Assembly: GCA_001898625.1 (NCBI GenBank)
Contig: MKUP01000025.1
Coordinates: 308,109 to 372,108, forward strand
Reading direction: 5' to 3'
Length of the DNA stretch: 64,000 bases
From: Burkholderiales bacterium 67-32
GTDB taxonomy: Bacteria > Pseudomonadota > Gammaproteobacteria > Burkholderiales > Burkholderiaceae_B
In this document: positions 33,703-44,421 of the stretch, one piece after another
Position numbering within the stretch: the stretch's first letter is position 1
How the letters are laid out: each line of letters starts with the position of its first letter
Made by a program: the position numbers and the translations under genes
The notes under the pieces: model-generated
Database searches by the model: none
Seen by the model: only the letters and a program-made list of their open reading frames with translations
What the model was told of the DNA's origin: nothing

Positions 33703-33722
33703 CCAGCGCCGGACCTGCTGCG

Positions 33723-34547
33723 TCAATTGCGAACGTCGCGCAGTACGTCGGAGGCTCGCGGTGCGACCTCCAGCATCAGCCTTTTCAAATCCGGAAGGGC
33801 CTTCTGGAAGCGCTCGGTAGGACCTGCAATCATCAACGCATGCATCGCCGTGCCATCGTTGGAAATAATGGGCGCGGCAATACCGGAAGCGCCAGAAACC
33901 GCTTCCCCGAGACTGATGGCGATACCCGTTTCTTGGATCCGCTCAAGCTCTTCCTTTAGCCAGGCCTTGTCGATAGCGGCCTTGGTCACCGGGCCGACCA
34001 TCTTGGTGGATTTTATGTACCGGTCACGCCACTCCGGTGGCTGGAAAGCCAGCAGGGTGCGGCCGGCGGCAGACACGAACAGGGGCCTGGAGGTACCTGC
34101 GGGGACGGCATAACGAACGGCTTCCTGGCTCTCGATCATTTCCACGTAGTTGCACAGGCCAACAGTGCGGTCGATCGTCGCGAGGTAGACGCTTTCGCCA
34201 CTCCTCTCGGCAAGCTCCAGCAGAAACGTGCGTATCAGTTTGGAGAAGGTACGGACAGAAAGTATGTCGAGCGAAAGCTGGAACGCCTTCGGCCCCAGGC
34301 TGTAGCGGCCCGTGGCTTGCGTCAAGAAGCCACTTTGCACCAATGGCCTCAGGAGAGAAAGCAGGCTGCTCTTGGGGGAGACCAACGCGGCACTCAGCTC
34401 GGCAAGCGACATGCTATCGCCGGATTTGGCAAGGGAGTGGAATATGTTCAACAGACGCATCAGGGACCGGGGCCCCGAAGATCCTGCTTCGCCAGGAATC
34501 ACATCTTCCCGCTTTGGGTTTTTTCCAGTATTCGTCAACTGCGTCAT
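33723..34547 (-). CDS. IclR family transcriptional regulator
   Basis: A 274-residue IclR regulator: an N-terminal winged helix (SLMRLLNIFHSLAKSGDSMS, then LVSPKSSLLSLLRPL, residues 27-80) and a C-terminal effector domain (ETGIAISLGEAVSGASGIAAPI). It lies between the racemase gene (convergent, 20 bases) and a crotonase gene (divergent, 131 bases), so it is the only regulator within the acyl-CoA region and a prime candidate for its control. Effector unknown; IclR proteins often sense aromatic or organic acids. Confidence 0.9.
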   Translation of the reverse strand: MTQLTNTGKNPKREDVIPGEAGSSGPRSLMRLLNIFHSLAKSGDSMSLAELSAALVSPKSSLLSLLRPLVQSGFLTQATGRYSLGPKAFQLSLDILSVRTFSKLIRTFLLELAERSGESVYLATIDRTVGLCNYVEMIESQEAVRYAVPAGTSRPLFVSAAGRTLLAFQPPEWRDRYIKSTKMVGPVTKAAIDKAWLKEELERIQETGIAISLGEAVSGASGIAAPIISNDGTAMHALMIAGPTERFQKALPDLKRLMLEVAPRASDVLRDVRN

Positions 34548-34678
34548 GTCCCACGTCGAATCTAGAGAAGATGCGGATATGCAGAGCGATCTCAGTTTAA
34601 CGCGTTTAAGTCGCCCACACCCCTTTCTTCCGCCTTGCCGCGAACATTGAAAGCCCCTTTTTTGCTTTGGAGACGCAC

Positions 34679-35449
34679 ATGCTGGTTACCCTTGAGTATC
34701 GTGGAGCGATTGCGATCGCAACGTTGAACCGCCCGGAGGCCCTCAACGCATTGAGCCTTGAACTGCTGTCCGATTTGAGGGATGTCCTCGGGCAGATCCG
34801 GCAATCCGCGGCGCGCGGATTGCTCATCACCGGCTCCGGCGGCAAGGCTTTCTGCGCTGGCGCCGACATCAAGGAAATGATGGAACGCTCTGCGTCTGCA
34901 AGCAGGAAGGCCATTGCGGAAGCGCAAGCCATCATCAGCAGCGTCGGCACGCTCCCCATCCCTTCTGTCGCCATGATCAACGGCTTTGCCTTCGGAGGCG
35001 GACTCGAGATCGCCCTGGCGTGTACGTTCCGAATCGCGATGAAACAAGCACGGATGGGCTTGCCGGAGATCAAACTTGGCCTCATACCCGGATATGGCGG
35101 CACGCAGCGACTCCCACGTCTCGTCGGCGAGTCGCGCGCACTCGATCTGATTCTGTCGGGACGGACGGTCGATGCCGACGAAGCCTACCGCATGGGGTTG
35201 GTTGACCGGCTGTCGGAAAGCAGCGACCCGATCGAAGCCGGCGTGGAGTTCCTGGCTCAGTTCACTGGCTTTAGCCTTGCCGCCTCCGCCCTTGCCCGGG
35301 AAGCAGTCGCGAGAGGAGCCGAGCGCGGCCTGGACGATGCGCTCAAGATCGAAGGTGATCTGCTGACGCTCGCGCTCCAAAGCAGCGACGCCAAGGAAGG
35401 CATGCTGGCGTTCATAGAGAAGCGCAAGGCTTCTTTCAAGGATGAGTGA
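34679..35449 (+). CDS. Enoyl-CoA hydratase (crotonase family)
   Basis: A 256-residue crotonase with both catalytic glutamates of true hydratases: GGLEIALAC and PEIKLGLIPGYGGTQRLPRL. KAFCAGADIKE gives the oxyanion loop. ATG 34679 has GGAG nine bases upstream; a TTG 12 bases earlier is less likely. It is divergent from the IclR gene. It could be the hydratase of the ring pathway (BadK-like) or act on the opened chain; the sequence alone does not decide. Confidence 0.88.
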   Translation: MLVTLEYRGAIAIATLNRPEALNALSLELLSDLRDVLGQIRQSAARGLLITGSGGKAFCAGADIKEMMERSASASRKAIAEAQAIISSVGTLPIPSVAMINGFAFGGGLEIALACTFRIAMKQARMGLPEIKLGLIPGYGGTQRLPRLVGESRALDLILSGRTVDADEAYRMGLVDRLSESSDPIEAGVEFLAQFTGFSLAASALAREAVARGAERGLDDALKIEGDLLTLALQSSDAKEGMLAFIEKRKASFKDE

Positions 35450-35563
35450 ACGATTGGAGGAGGGACAAGCTTCACATGTCGCCGGCTCTCCACCGGTTGC
35501 CTGCCCAGTTGGCATGGTCCGCGCGGCCGGGGCACCGATTCCAGGCTATGATGGTAGGTTGCC

Positions 35564-37746
<2,183 letters not shown>

Positions 37747-37864
37747 AATGCCACCTCCCGGCCCCGCCGTGACCAACCAGGAGCTCGCGGCCACTGGTCA
37801 GCACGGCGGATCCGGCCTGGGTTATCCCTAAAAGAGGCCTGGTTCCACCCTGCGCGGGCTGGGC

Positions 37865-37870
37865 TACAAT
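37865..37870 (+). promoter_or_regulatory. Possible -10 box before yajC
   Basis: TACAAT lies 43 bases before the yajC start in the tgt-yajC gap, the only good -10 candidate there. The hexamer at the -35 distance is poor, so this is a weak prediction. The gap suggests that yajC-secDF can be transcribed apart from queA-tgt. Confidence 0.35.
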
Positions 37871-37912
37871 TTTGAGTTATTTTCGACGCAAGTCATTGAT
37901 TCTGGAGAAGAA

Positions 37913-38260
37913 ATGCTGACATCCAACGCGCTCGCCAATGTCCTGGCGCAAGCTCCTGCGGCCGGAGGCGAAGGCGCCCTGATGGGGATGCTGCCCATCG
38001 TCCTGATGTTCGTGATCCTCTATTTCCTGATGATCCGTCCTCAGATGAAGCGCCAGAAGGAGCACAAGAACATGGTCGCCGCGCTGGCCAAGGGCGACGA
38101 AGTCGTCACCTCCGGCGGCATCCTGGGCAAGGTCGTCCAGGTCAACGACACCTACGTCTCGGTGGAAATCTCGCGCGAAGGCGACAAGGCGGTGGAAGTC
38201 CTGGTCCAGAAGACCGCGGTCCAGACCGTCCTGCCCAAGGGCACCATCAAGGCTCTGTAA
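37913..38260 (+). CDS. yajC: Preprotein translocase subunit YajC
   Basis: A 115-residue inner-membrane protein, accessory to the Sec translocon with SecDF. One membrane helix (MLPIVLMFVILYFLMIRPQ) is followed by the conserved basic PQMKRQKEHK and a cytoplasmic domain with GDEVVTSGGILGKV. GGAG lies a few bases before the ATG. secD follows after 146 bases. Confidence 0.96.
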   Translation: MLTSNALANVLAQAPAAGGEGALMGMLPIVLMFVILYFLMIRPQMKRQKEHKNMVAALAKGDEVVTSGGILGKVVQVNDTYVSVEISREGDKAVEVLVQKTAVQTVLPKGTIKAL

Positions 38261-38406
38261 GCCAGGCGCTCGCGTCCATGCCGCCCGCGCGGCATCGATG
38301 CACTGCCGGGGGCTGGCGCCAGGCGCCGCCCCTTTTTCGCGTTCTGCGGCCGGGCCCACCGCGGGCACCGGCGCCGATGCGCCAGCCTTCCGAGGTTTGA
38401 TTACCG

Positions 38407-40278
38407 ATGAATCGCTATCCTCTCTGGAAGTACATCATGATCGCCGTGGTGGTCGTGATCGGCTTCGTCTACACCCTGCCGAATTTCTTCGGCGAGTCCC
38501 CCGCCGTCCAGGTCTCCAGCGCCAAGGCGACCATCAAGGTCGACAACTCCATGATGGAGCGGGTGGACCAGACCCTGCAGGCCGCGGGCATCTCCAACAC
38601 CGGCCTGTACTTCGAGCAGAACGGCCCGGTGGGCACGGTGCGGGTGCGCCTGAACACCCCGGACCAGCAGCTGCGCGCACGCGACCTGCTCGAGAAATCG
38701 CTGAACCCCGACTCGTCCGACCCCGGCTACGTGGTCGCGCTGAACCTGCTGTCGGCCTCGCCCGCCTGGCTGCGCTCGCTGCACGCGCTGCCCATGTACC
38801 TGGGCCTGGACCTGCGCGGCGGCGTGCACTTCCTGCTGCAGGTGGACATGAAGGGCGCGCTGACCAAGCGCTACGACGCCATGACCGGCGACGTGCGCTC
38901 GTTGCTGCGTGACAAGAACATCCGCCACAACGGCATCGACCGCGTCGGCCAGAGCATCGAGATCAAGTTCCGCGACGCCGCCACCCGCGATGCCGCGCGC
39001 GACGTGCTGCGCAATGGCCTGCCCGACCTGCAGCTCAGCGACCAGGACGCCGGCGGCGACTTCAAGCTGACCGGCGCCCTGACCCCGCAGGCCATCAAGA
39101 CCTCGCAGGACAACGCGCTGCGCCAGAACATCACGACGCTGCACAACCGTATCAACGAACTGGGCGTGGCCGAGCCGGTCATCCAGCAGCAAGGCGCCGA
39201 CCGCATCGTGGTCCAGTTGCCGGGCGTGCAGGACGTGGCCAAGGCCAAGGACATCCTGGGCCGCACCGCCACGCTGGAAGTGCGGATGGTGGACGATTCG
39301 CCGGAAGCCACCAGCGCGCTGGCCAGCGGCACCGTGCCCTTCGGCCTCGAACGCTACACCGATCGCGACGGCCGGCCTGTGCTGGTTCGCCGCCAGGTCG
39401 TGCTGACCGGCGAGAACCTGCAGGACGCCCAGGCCGGCTTCGACGGCCAGACCCAGCAGCCCGCCGTACACCTGACGCTGGACGCCAAGGGCGCCCGCAT
39501 CTTCCGCGACGTGACCCGCGACAACGTGGGCAAGCGCATGGCCATCCTGCTGTTCGAGAAGGGCAAGGGCGAAGTCGTGACCGCGCCCGTGATCCGCACC
39601 GAGATCAGCGGCGGCCGCGTGCAGATCTCCGGCAGCATGACCACGGTCGAGGCCAACGACACCGCCCTGCTGCTGCGCGCCGGTTCGCTGGCCGCGCCCA
39701 TGGAGATCATCGAGGAACGCACCATCGGCCCCAGCCTGGGCGCCGACAACATCGAGAAGGGCTTCCACTCGGTGGTCTACGGCTTCGCCGCCATCGCCAT
39801 CTTCATCGTCCTGTACTACGGGCTCTTCGGCGTGTTCTCGGTGATCGCGCTGGCAGTCAACCTGCTGCTGCTGATCGCGCTGCTGTCCATGCTGCAGGCC
39901 ACGCTGACCCTGCCGGGCATCGCCGCCATCGCGCTCACGCTGGGCATGGCGATCGACGCCAACGTGCTCATCAATGAACGGATACGCGAGGAACTGCGTG
40001 CCGGCGCCGCGCCGCAACAGGCTATCCATCTGGGCTTCGAACGCGCCTGGGGCACCATCCTGGACTCCAACGTCACCACGCTGATCGCGGCGGTGGCGCT
40101 GCTGGCCTTCGGTTCGGGTCCGGTCCGGGGCTTCGCCATCGTCCATACCATCGGGATCCTGACCTCGATGTTCTCCGCCGTGGTCGGCGCCCGCGCGCTC
40201 GCCAACCTCTGGTACGGCCGCCGCAAGAAACTCGCCAAGCTGTCGATTGGCCAGGTCTGGAAACCCAAGGAGGTCTGA
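38407..40278 (+). CDS. secD: Protein translocase subunit SecD
   Basis: A 623-residue membrane protein that uses proton motive force to complete protein export. It has an N-terminal helix, a large periplasmic region with LGLDLRGGVHFLLQVD and the P1 domain (residues 100-430), then a bundle of membrane helices holding GMAIDANVLINERIREEL. secF follows five bases after the stop with AAGGAGG ahead of its start. Length fits the family. Confidence 0.97.
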   Translation: MNRYPLWKYIMIAVVVVIGFVYTLPNFFGESPAVQVSSAKATIKVDNSMMERVDQTLQAAGISNTGLYFEQNGPVGTVRVRLNTPDQQLRARDLLEKSLNPDSSDPGYVVALNLLSASPAWLRSLHALPMYLGLDLRGGVHFLLQVDMKGALTKRYDAMTGDVRSLLRDKNIRHNGIDRVGQSIEIKFRDAATRDAARDVLRNGLPDLQLSDQDAGGDFKLTGALTPQAIKTSQDNALRQNITTLHNRINELGVAEPVIQQQGADRIVVQLPGVQDVAKAKDILGRTATLEVRMVDDSPEATSALASGTVPFGLERYTDRDGRPVLVRRQVVLTGENLQDAQAGFDGQTQQPAVHLTLDAKGARIFRDVTRDNVGKRMAILLFEKGKGEVVTAPVIRTEISGGRVQISGSMTTVEANDTALLLRAGSLAAPMEIIEERTIGPSLGADNIEKGFHSVVYGFAAIAIFIVLYYGLFGVFSVIALAVNLLLLIALLSMLQATLTLPGIAAIALTLGMAIDANVLINERIREELRAGAAPQQAIHLGFERAWGTILDSNVTTLIAAVALLAFGSGPVRGFAIVHTIGILTSMFSAVVGARALANLWYGRRKKLAKLSIGQVWKPKEV

Positions 40279-40283
40279 GCAAC

Positions 40284-41216
40284 ATGGAATTCTTCCGCAT
40301 CCACAAGACCATCCCGTTCATGCGCCATGCGCTGGTGCTGAACATCATCAGTCTGGTCACGTTCCTGGCGGCGGTGTTCTTCATCGCCCACAAGGGCTTC
40401 CACCTGTCCATCGAGTTCACCGGCGGCACGGTCATGGAAGTGGCCTACCCGCAGGCCGTGGAACTGGACAAGGTGCGCGGCGTCATCTCGCAGAAGGGCT
40501 ACAACGACTTCCAGGTGCAGAACTTCGGCACCTCGCGCGACGTGATGATCCGGCTGCCCAACATCGAGGGCAAGACCTCGACCCAGCAGAGCAACGAGGT
40601 CATCGAGGCGCTGAAGGCCACCGATCCCGCCGTCGAGTTGCGCCGCGTGGAATACGTCGGTCCGCAGATCGGCAAGGAGCTGGCCCACGACGGCCTGCTG
40701 GCGCTGCTGTTCGTGGTGGTCGGCATCATGATCTACCTGGGCTTTCGCTTCGAATGGAAGTTCGCCATCGCCGGCGTGATCGCCAACCTGCACGACGTGA
40801 TCATCATCCTGGGCTTCTTCGCGTTCTTCCAGTGGGAGTTCTCGCTGCCGGTGCTGGCGGCGGTGCTGGCGGTGCTGGGCTACTCGGTGAACGAATCCGT
40901 GGTCATCATGGACCGGATCCGGGAAAACTTCCGCAAGCAGCGCAAGGCCACGGTGAAGGAAGTGATCGACAGCGCGATTACGGCCACCATCTCGCGTACG
41001 ATCATCACCCACGGTTCGACCCAGATGATGGTCATCGCCATGCTGATCTTCGGCGGCCCCTCGCTACACTACTTCGCGCTGGCGCTGACGATCGGCATCT
41101 GGTTCGGCATCTACTCGTCGGTGTTCGTCGCCGCAGCCCTCGCCATGTGGCTGGGCGTCAAGCGCGAGGATCTGGTCAAGCCGGCCAAGAAGGATACCGG
41201 CGAGGTCGTGGGCTGA
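40284..41216 (+). CDS. secF: Protein translocase subunit SecF
   Basis: A 310-residue partner of SecD with six predicted membrane helices. The signatures are IEFTGGTVMEVAYP after the first helix and LAVLGYSVNESVVIMDRIREN in the bundle. Translation is closely linked to secD. A clear factor-independent terminator follows 32 bases after the stop, closing the yajC-secD-secF unit. Confidence 0.97.
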   Translation: MEFFRIHKTIPFMRHALVLNIISLVTFLAAVFFIAHKGFHLSIEFTGGTVMEVAYPQAVELDKVRGVISQKGYNDFQVQNFGTSRDVMIRLPNIEGKTSTQQSNEVIEALKATDPAVELRRVEYVGPQIGKELAHDGLLALLFVVVGIMIYLGFRFEWKFAIAGVIANLHDVIIILGFFAFFQWEFSLPVLAAVLAVLGYSVNESVVIMDRIRENFRKQRKATVKEVIDSAITATISRTIITHGSTQMMVIAMLIFGGPSLHYFALALTIGIWFGIYSSVFVAAALAMWLGVKREDLVKPAKKDTGEVVG

Positions 41217-41247
41217 CGCCCGCGCCGTCCCGGACCACGTCCCGAAG

Positions 41248-41271
41248 CGCCCGGCTCCGCCGGGCGTTTTT
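41248..41271 (+). terminator. Factor-independent terminator after secF
   Basis: CGCCCGGC (41248-41255), loop TCC, GCCGGGCG (41259-41266) and a run of five T. The perfect 8-bp GC-rich stem with a T-run is a textbook terminator for the secDF transcript. Confidence 0.85.
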
Positions 41272-41301
41272 CATTCAGGCCTGCCCCGACGGAGCGCTTC
41301 C

Positions 41302-42195
41302 ATGAATCCGCGATTCGATCTCCTGACCCTGCAGCTGCTGCGCAAGGTCGACGAAACCGGCAGCGTGGCGCGCGCGGCCGAGACCATCCACCTGACGGCA
41401 TCAGCCGCCAGCAAACGCATCCTGGAGCTGGAATCCCAGCTGGGCATCGCCCTCTTGACCCGACGACCTGAGGGCGCCCGCCTGACCGCCGCCGGCCTGG
41501 CGGTGGCGCGGCGCACCGAGCGGGTGCTGGAGGAATTGCAGGGATTGCAGCAGGACCTGGCGGGGTTCGCGGACGGCACCGCGGGCACGGTCAGGATCGC
41601 CTCCAACACCTCCGGCATGTGCGCGGGGCTGGCCGACCTGATGGCCCGGTTCTCGGCGGAATATCCCGGCATCCGCATGTCGGTGCGGGAAGCCACGAGC
41701 GCGGCGGTGCTGGAGGCGGTGGCCAACGGATCGGTCGATCTGGGCATCGCCCATGCCGGCGCCCAGGCGGACCACCTGCAAAGCCTGCCCTACACGCGCA
41801 CGCCGCTGGTCCTGGCGGTGCCGTCCGGCCATGAACTGGCCGGACGGGACGCCGTCTTCTATGAAGAAACGCTGCGGTTCCCGCACATCGCGCGGTCGGC
41901 CGGCAGCGCGCTGGCGCAGTTTTCGGGCCAGGACGGCCCGGACACGCCGCACCCGCTCGCCGTCTCCACCCAGGTGACCAGCTTCCCCGCGGTGTTCTCG
42001 CTGGTCAGCGCGGGGCTGGGCGTGGCCGTGGTGCCCGCCGCGCCCGCGGACTGGCACGTTCCCGCCAACATCCGGCAGGTGCCGCTGGCCGACGACTGGG
42101 CCAGCTTCGAACTGCGCCTGGTGATCGACCCGGGCGTGGTCCCCACGCCCGCGGTGTCGCGTCTGCTGGGCGCCCTGCTGTCGCAGCCCGCCTAA
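41302..42195 (+). CDS. LysR family transcriptional regulator
   Basis: A 297-residue LysR protein. The HTH at residues 5-62 reads LLRKVDETGSVARAAETIHL and SAASKRILELE, and the effector domain starts near residue 90 (GTVRIASNTSGMCAGL). It is convergent with the Bug/PrpF operon, three bases from the Bug stop. LysR genes often control neighbours, so control of the organic-acid genes next to it is plausible, though LysR genes are more often divergent from their targets. Confidence 0.88.
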   Translation: MNPRFDLLTLQLLRKVDETGSVARAAETIHLTASAASKRILELESQLGIALLTRRPEGARLTAAGLAVARRTERVLEELQGLQQDLAGFADGTAGTVRIASNTSGMCAGLADLMARFSAEYPGIRMSVREATSAAVLEAVANGSVDLGIAHAGAQADHLQSLPYTRTPLVLAVPSGHELAGRDAVFYEETLRFPHIARSAGSALAQFSGQDGPDTPHPLAVSTQVTSFPAVFSLVSAGLGVAVVPAAPADWHVPANIRQVPLADDWASFELRLVIDPGVVPTPAVSRLLGALLSQPA

Positions 42196-42198
42196 GGC

Positions 42199-43170
42199 CT
42201 AGTCCACGCTGACCGAAGCGTCGCGCACCACCTTGCCCCACTTGACCTTGTCCGAAGCGATCAGGGCCGAGAAGGCCTCCACCGTGTCGGACGCGGGTTC
42301 GTAGCCGTTCTCGATCAGTTTCTGCCGCACGGCCGGCCTGGCCACGTAGGCCCGCATCGCCGCGTTCCATTTGCGCACCACGTCGGCCGGCGTGGCCTTG
42401 GGCGCGGCGACGCCCCACCACTCGTCGGCCACGTAGCCGGACAGTCCGGCCTCGGTCACCGTGGGGACATCGGGAAAGCTTGCCGCGCGCGCGGCGCCGG
42501 TGGTGGCCAGCAGCTTGACCCGGCCCGACTTGATGTAGGGCGTGGCCGGCCCCAGGATGGCGAACATCATGGAGATCTGGCCGCCCAGCAGGTCGTTCAG
42601 GGCCGGGCTGGTGCCGCGATAGGGAACGTGGCGGATGTCGATCTGCGCCATGGACTTGAACAACTCCCCGGGCAGGTGGCCCGCGGCGCCGTTGCCCGCC
42701 GATCCGAAGGTCAGCATGCCCGGTTTGCTCCTGGCCAGCGCGATCAGCTCGCCGATGGAATTCACCCCCAGCGAAGGATGCACCAGTACGCCGAACACGG
42801 TCGAGGCCACGCGGCTGACCGGCGTGAACTGCTTCTCGGGATCGTAGGGCAGCGACTTGTACAGGCTGGGGTTGATGGCCGACACGCCCGCGGTCGTCAT
42901 CAGCATGGTGTAGCCGTCGGGCTTGGCCGAGGCCACCGCGGCGGCACCGATGGCGCCGCCCGCGCCGGGGCGGTTCTCGACGATGACGGGTTGATGCCAT
43001 TGCTGGTCCAGCTCTCGCGCCAGTTCGCGCGCCAGGATGTCGGTGCCGCCGCCGGCGGGAAAAGGCACCACCAGCCGGATGGGTCCGGTCGGGTAGGCAT
43101 CGGCCGCCCGCGCCGCATGCGGCCCCGCGAGCGCGAGGCCGGCGATCAGGAGAACACGGAACGATTTCAT
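42199..43170 (-). CDS. Bug family (TctC-like) substrate-binding protein
   Basis: A 323-residue periplasmic receptor. The signal peptide is MKSFRVLLIAGLALAGPHAARA, then YPTGPIRLVVPFPAGGGTD and HVPYRGTSPALNDLLGGQ, all family marks. It overlaps the PrpF-like stop by ATGA and is cotranslated with it. The pair suggests uptake and first-step isomerisation of an unsaturated tricarboxylic or dicarboxylic acid. Confidence 0.92.
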   Translation of the reverse strand: MKSFRVLLIAGLALAGPHAARAADAYPTGPIRLVVPFPAGGGTDILARELARELDQQWHQPVIVENRPGAGGAIGAAAVASAKPDGYTMLMTTAGVSAINPSLYKSLPYDPEKQFTPVSRVASTVFGVLVHPSLGVNSIGELIALARSKPGMLTFGSAGNGAAGHLPGELFKSMAQIDIRHVPYRGTSPALNDLLGGQISMMFAILGPATPYIKSGRVKLLATTGAARAASFPDVPTVTEAGLSGYVADEWWGVAAPKATPADVVRKWNAAMRAYVARPAVRQKLIENGYEPASDTVEAFSALIASDKVKWGKVVRDASVSVD

Positions 43171-44297
43171 GCGAGAACTTCCCTTGCAGGTTCGGCGGCG
43201 GGCGCATCCAGCGTCGCTTCCGGAAAATAGACGGTGCCGGCGTACAGGCGCCGGGCGGTGCGCAGCAGGCTGGCCGAACGGATCTCGGTACCGGCGGCGC
43301 CCTGGCTCGCGTCGATCCCGACGCGCAGCGTGCCCGCGGGATGCTCGATGGCAACCTCGCTTCCCACGCCCGGGGCGGCAATCCGCTCGGCCACCGATCC
43401 CGGCACCCGCACGGCCGCCGCCAGGCACACCGCGCCGGTCACGGCGAACGAGGTATGGCAGGTGTACGGCATGAAGTACCGGGCACTGATCGTACCGCCC
43501 GCCACCGGCCGCGCGACGGTCACGAGCTTGGGCATCTCCAGCCGCGAGACGTCGCCCAGGCCCATCGCCCGGCCGGCCGCACAGCGCACGCGCTCGACGC
43601 GGGCCAGCAGATCGTCGCGGGCGTTGATCTCGTCGGCGGTCTCGTAGCCCGTCATGCCCAGCTCGGCGGCCTCGACGATGGCCATGGGAACAGCCGCGTC
43701 CACGCAACTGACACGCACGCCTTCCAGCGTCTCGATGGCCTGGCCGGTGGGCAGCAGCTCGCCGGTCTTGGCGCCGGCCACGTCGCAGAAGCGCAGCCAG
43801 ACCGGCGCGGCGGAGCCGGCCACGCCATCGATGACGGCCTCGCCCGCATAGACGGCACGACCGTCCCGGGTCCGCACGGTAGCGACGATGCGCTTGCCGG
43901 TGTTGACGTTGAAGATGGCCACCTCGGTGGAAGCCCCCGCGGCGGCCTTCACCAGTTCCTCGTCGATGGCGAACGGGCCGACGGCGGCCAGCATGTTGCC
44001 GCAGTTCACCGAGTAGTCGATGGTGTTCTTGTGAACGCAGATCTGGCCGAACAGATAGTCCACGTCCACGCCCGGCCGGGTACTGCGAGAGATGATCGCG
44101 ACCTTGTTGGTAAGCGAATCGATGCCGCCTATGCCGTCTATCCGCCGCGGTTCCAGCGCCCCCATCAGCCTGAGCAGCGCGGCATCGCGCCGCGCGCCGG
44201 CCGGCGGCAGGTCGTCCGCCAGGAAAAACGGCCCCTTGGACGTGCCGCCGCGCATCAGTACGCAGCGCAGCCCCAGTTGATCGGAAAATGTCTGCAT
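43167..44297 (-). CDS. PrpF-family isomerase (4-oxalomesaconate tautomerase-like)
   Basis: A 376-residue diaminopimelate-epimerase-fold protein of the PrpF group. LRCVLMRGGTSKGPFF is the hallmark N-terminus and NCGNMLAAVGPFAI holds a conserved active-site cysteine. Members isomerise trans-aconitate-like acids (PrpF) or tautomerise 4-oxalomesaconate in gallate breakdown (GalD). No methylcitrate or gallate genes are adjacent, so the substrate is open. Cotranslated with the Bug gene and divergent from the amidase gene. Confidence 0.85.
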   Translation of the reverse strand: MQTFSDQLGLRCVLMRGGTSKGPFFLADDLPPAGARRDAALLRLMGALEPRRIDGIGGIDSLTNKVAIISRSTRPGVDVDYLFGQICVHKNTIDYSVNCGNMLAAVGPFAIDEELVKAAAGASTEVAIFNVNTGKRIVATVRTRDGRAVYAGEAVIDGVAGSAAPVWLRFCDVAGAKTGELLPTGQAIETLEGVRVSCVDAAVPMAIVEAAELGMTGYETADEINARDDLLARVERVRCAAGRAMGLGDVSRLEMPKLVTVARPVAGGTISARYFMPYTCHTSFAVTGAVCLAAAVRVPGSVAERIAAPGVGSEVAIEHPAGTLRVGIDASQGAAGTEIRSASLLRTARRLYAGTVYFPEATLDAPAAEPAREVLA

Positions 44298-44421
44298 GGC
44301 TTTCCTCCTTGCGAGGCAAGTCTGGACCGTCCCGCCAGGCCGGGCAAACGACGAATCGGCGCGGGGGGCGCGAAAAAAATTCACGCCCTCCCGGACACCC
44401 GCCCCACGCATACTGGCCGCC

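Noticed and set aside
34599..34606. AACGCGTT palindrome in the IclR-crotonase gap as an IclR operator
   Set aside because: Eight bases is too short to stand out by chance, and it does not resemble the 23-bp element of the other control regions.
38401..40146. A 581-codon minus-strand frame opposite secD
   Set aside because: Shadow of secD; His/Gln/Val-rich composition typical of antisense frames and no start signal.
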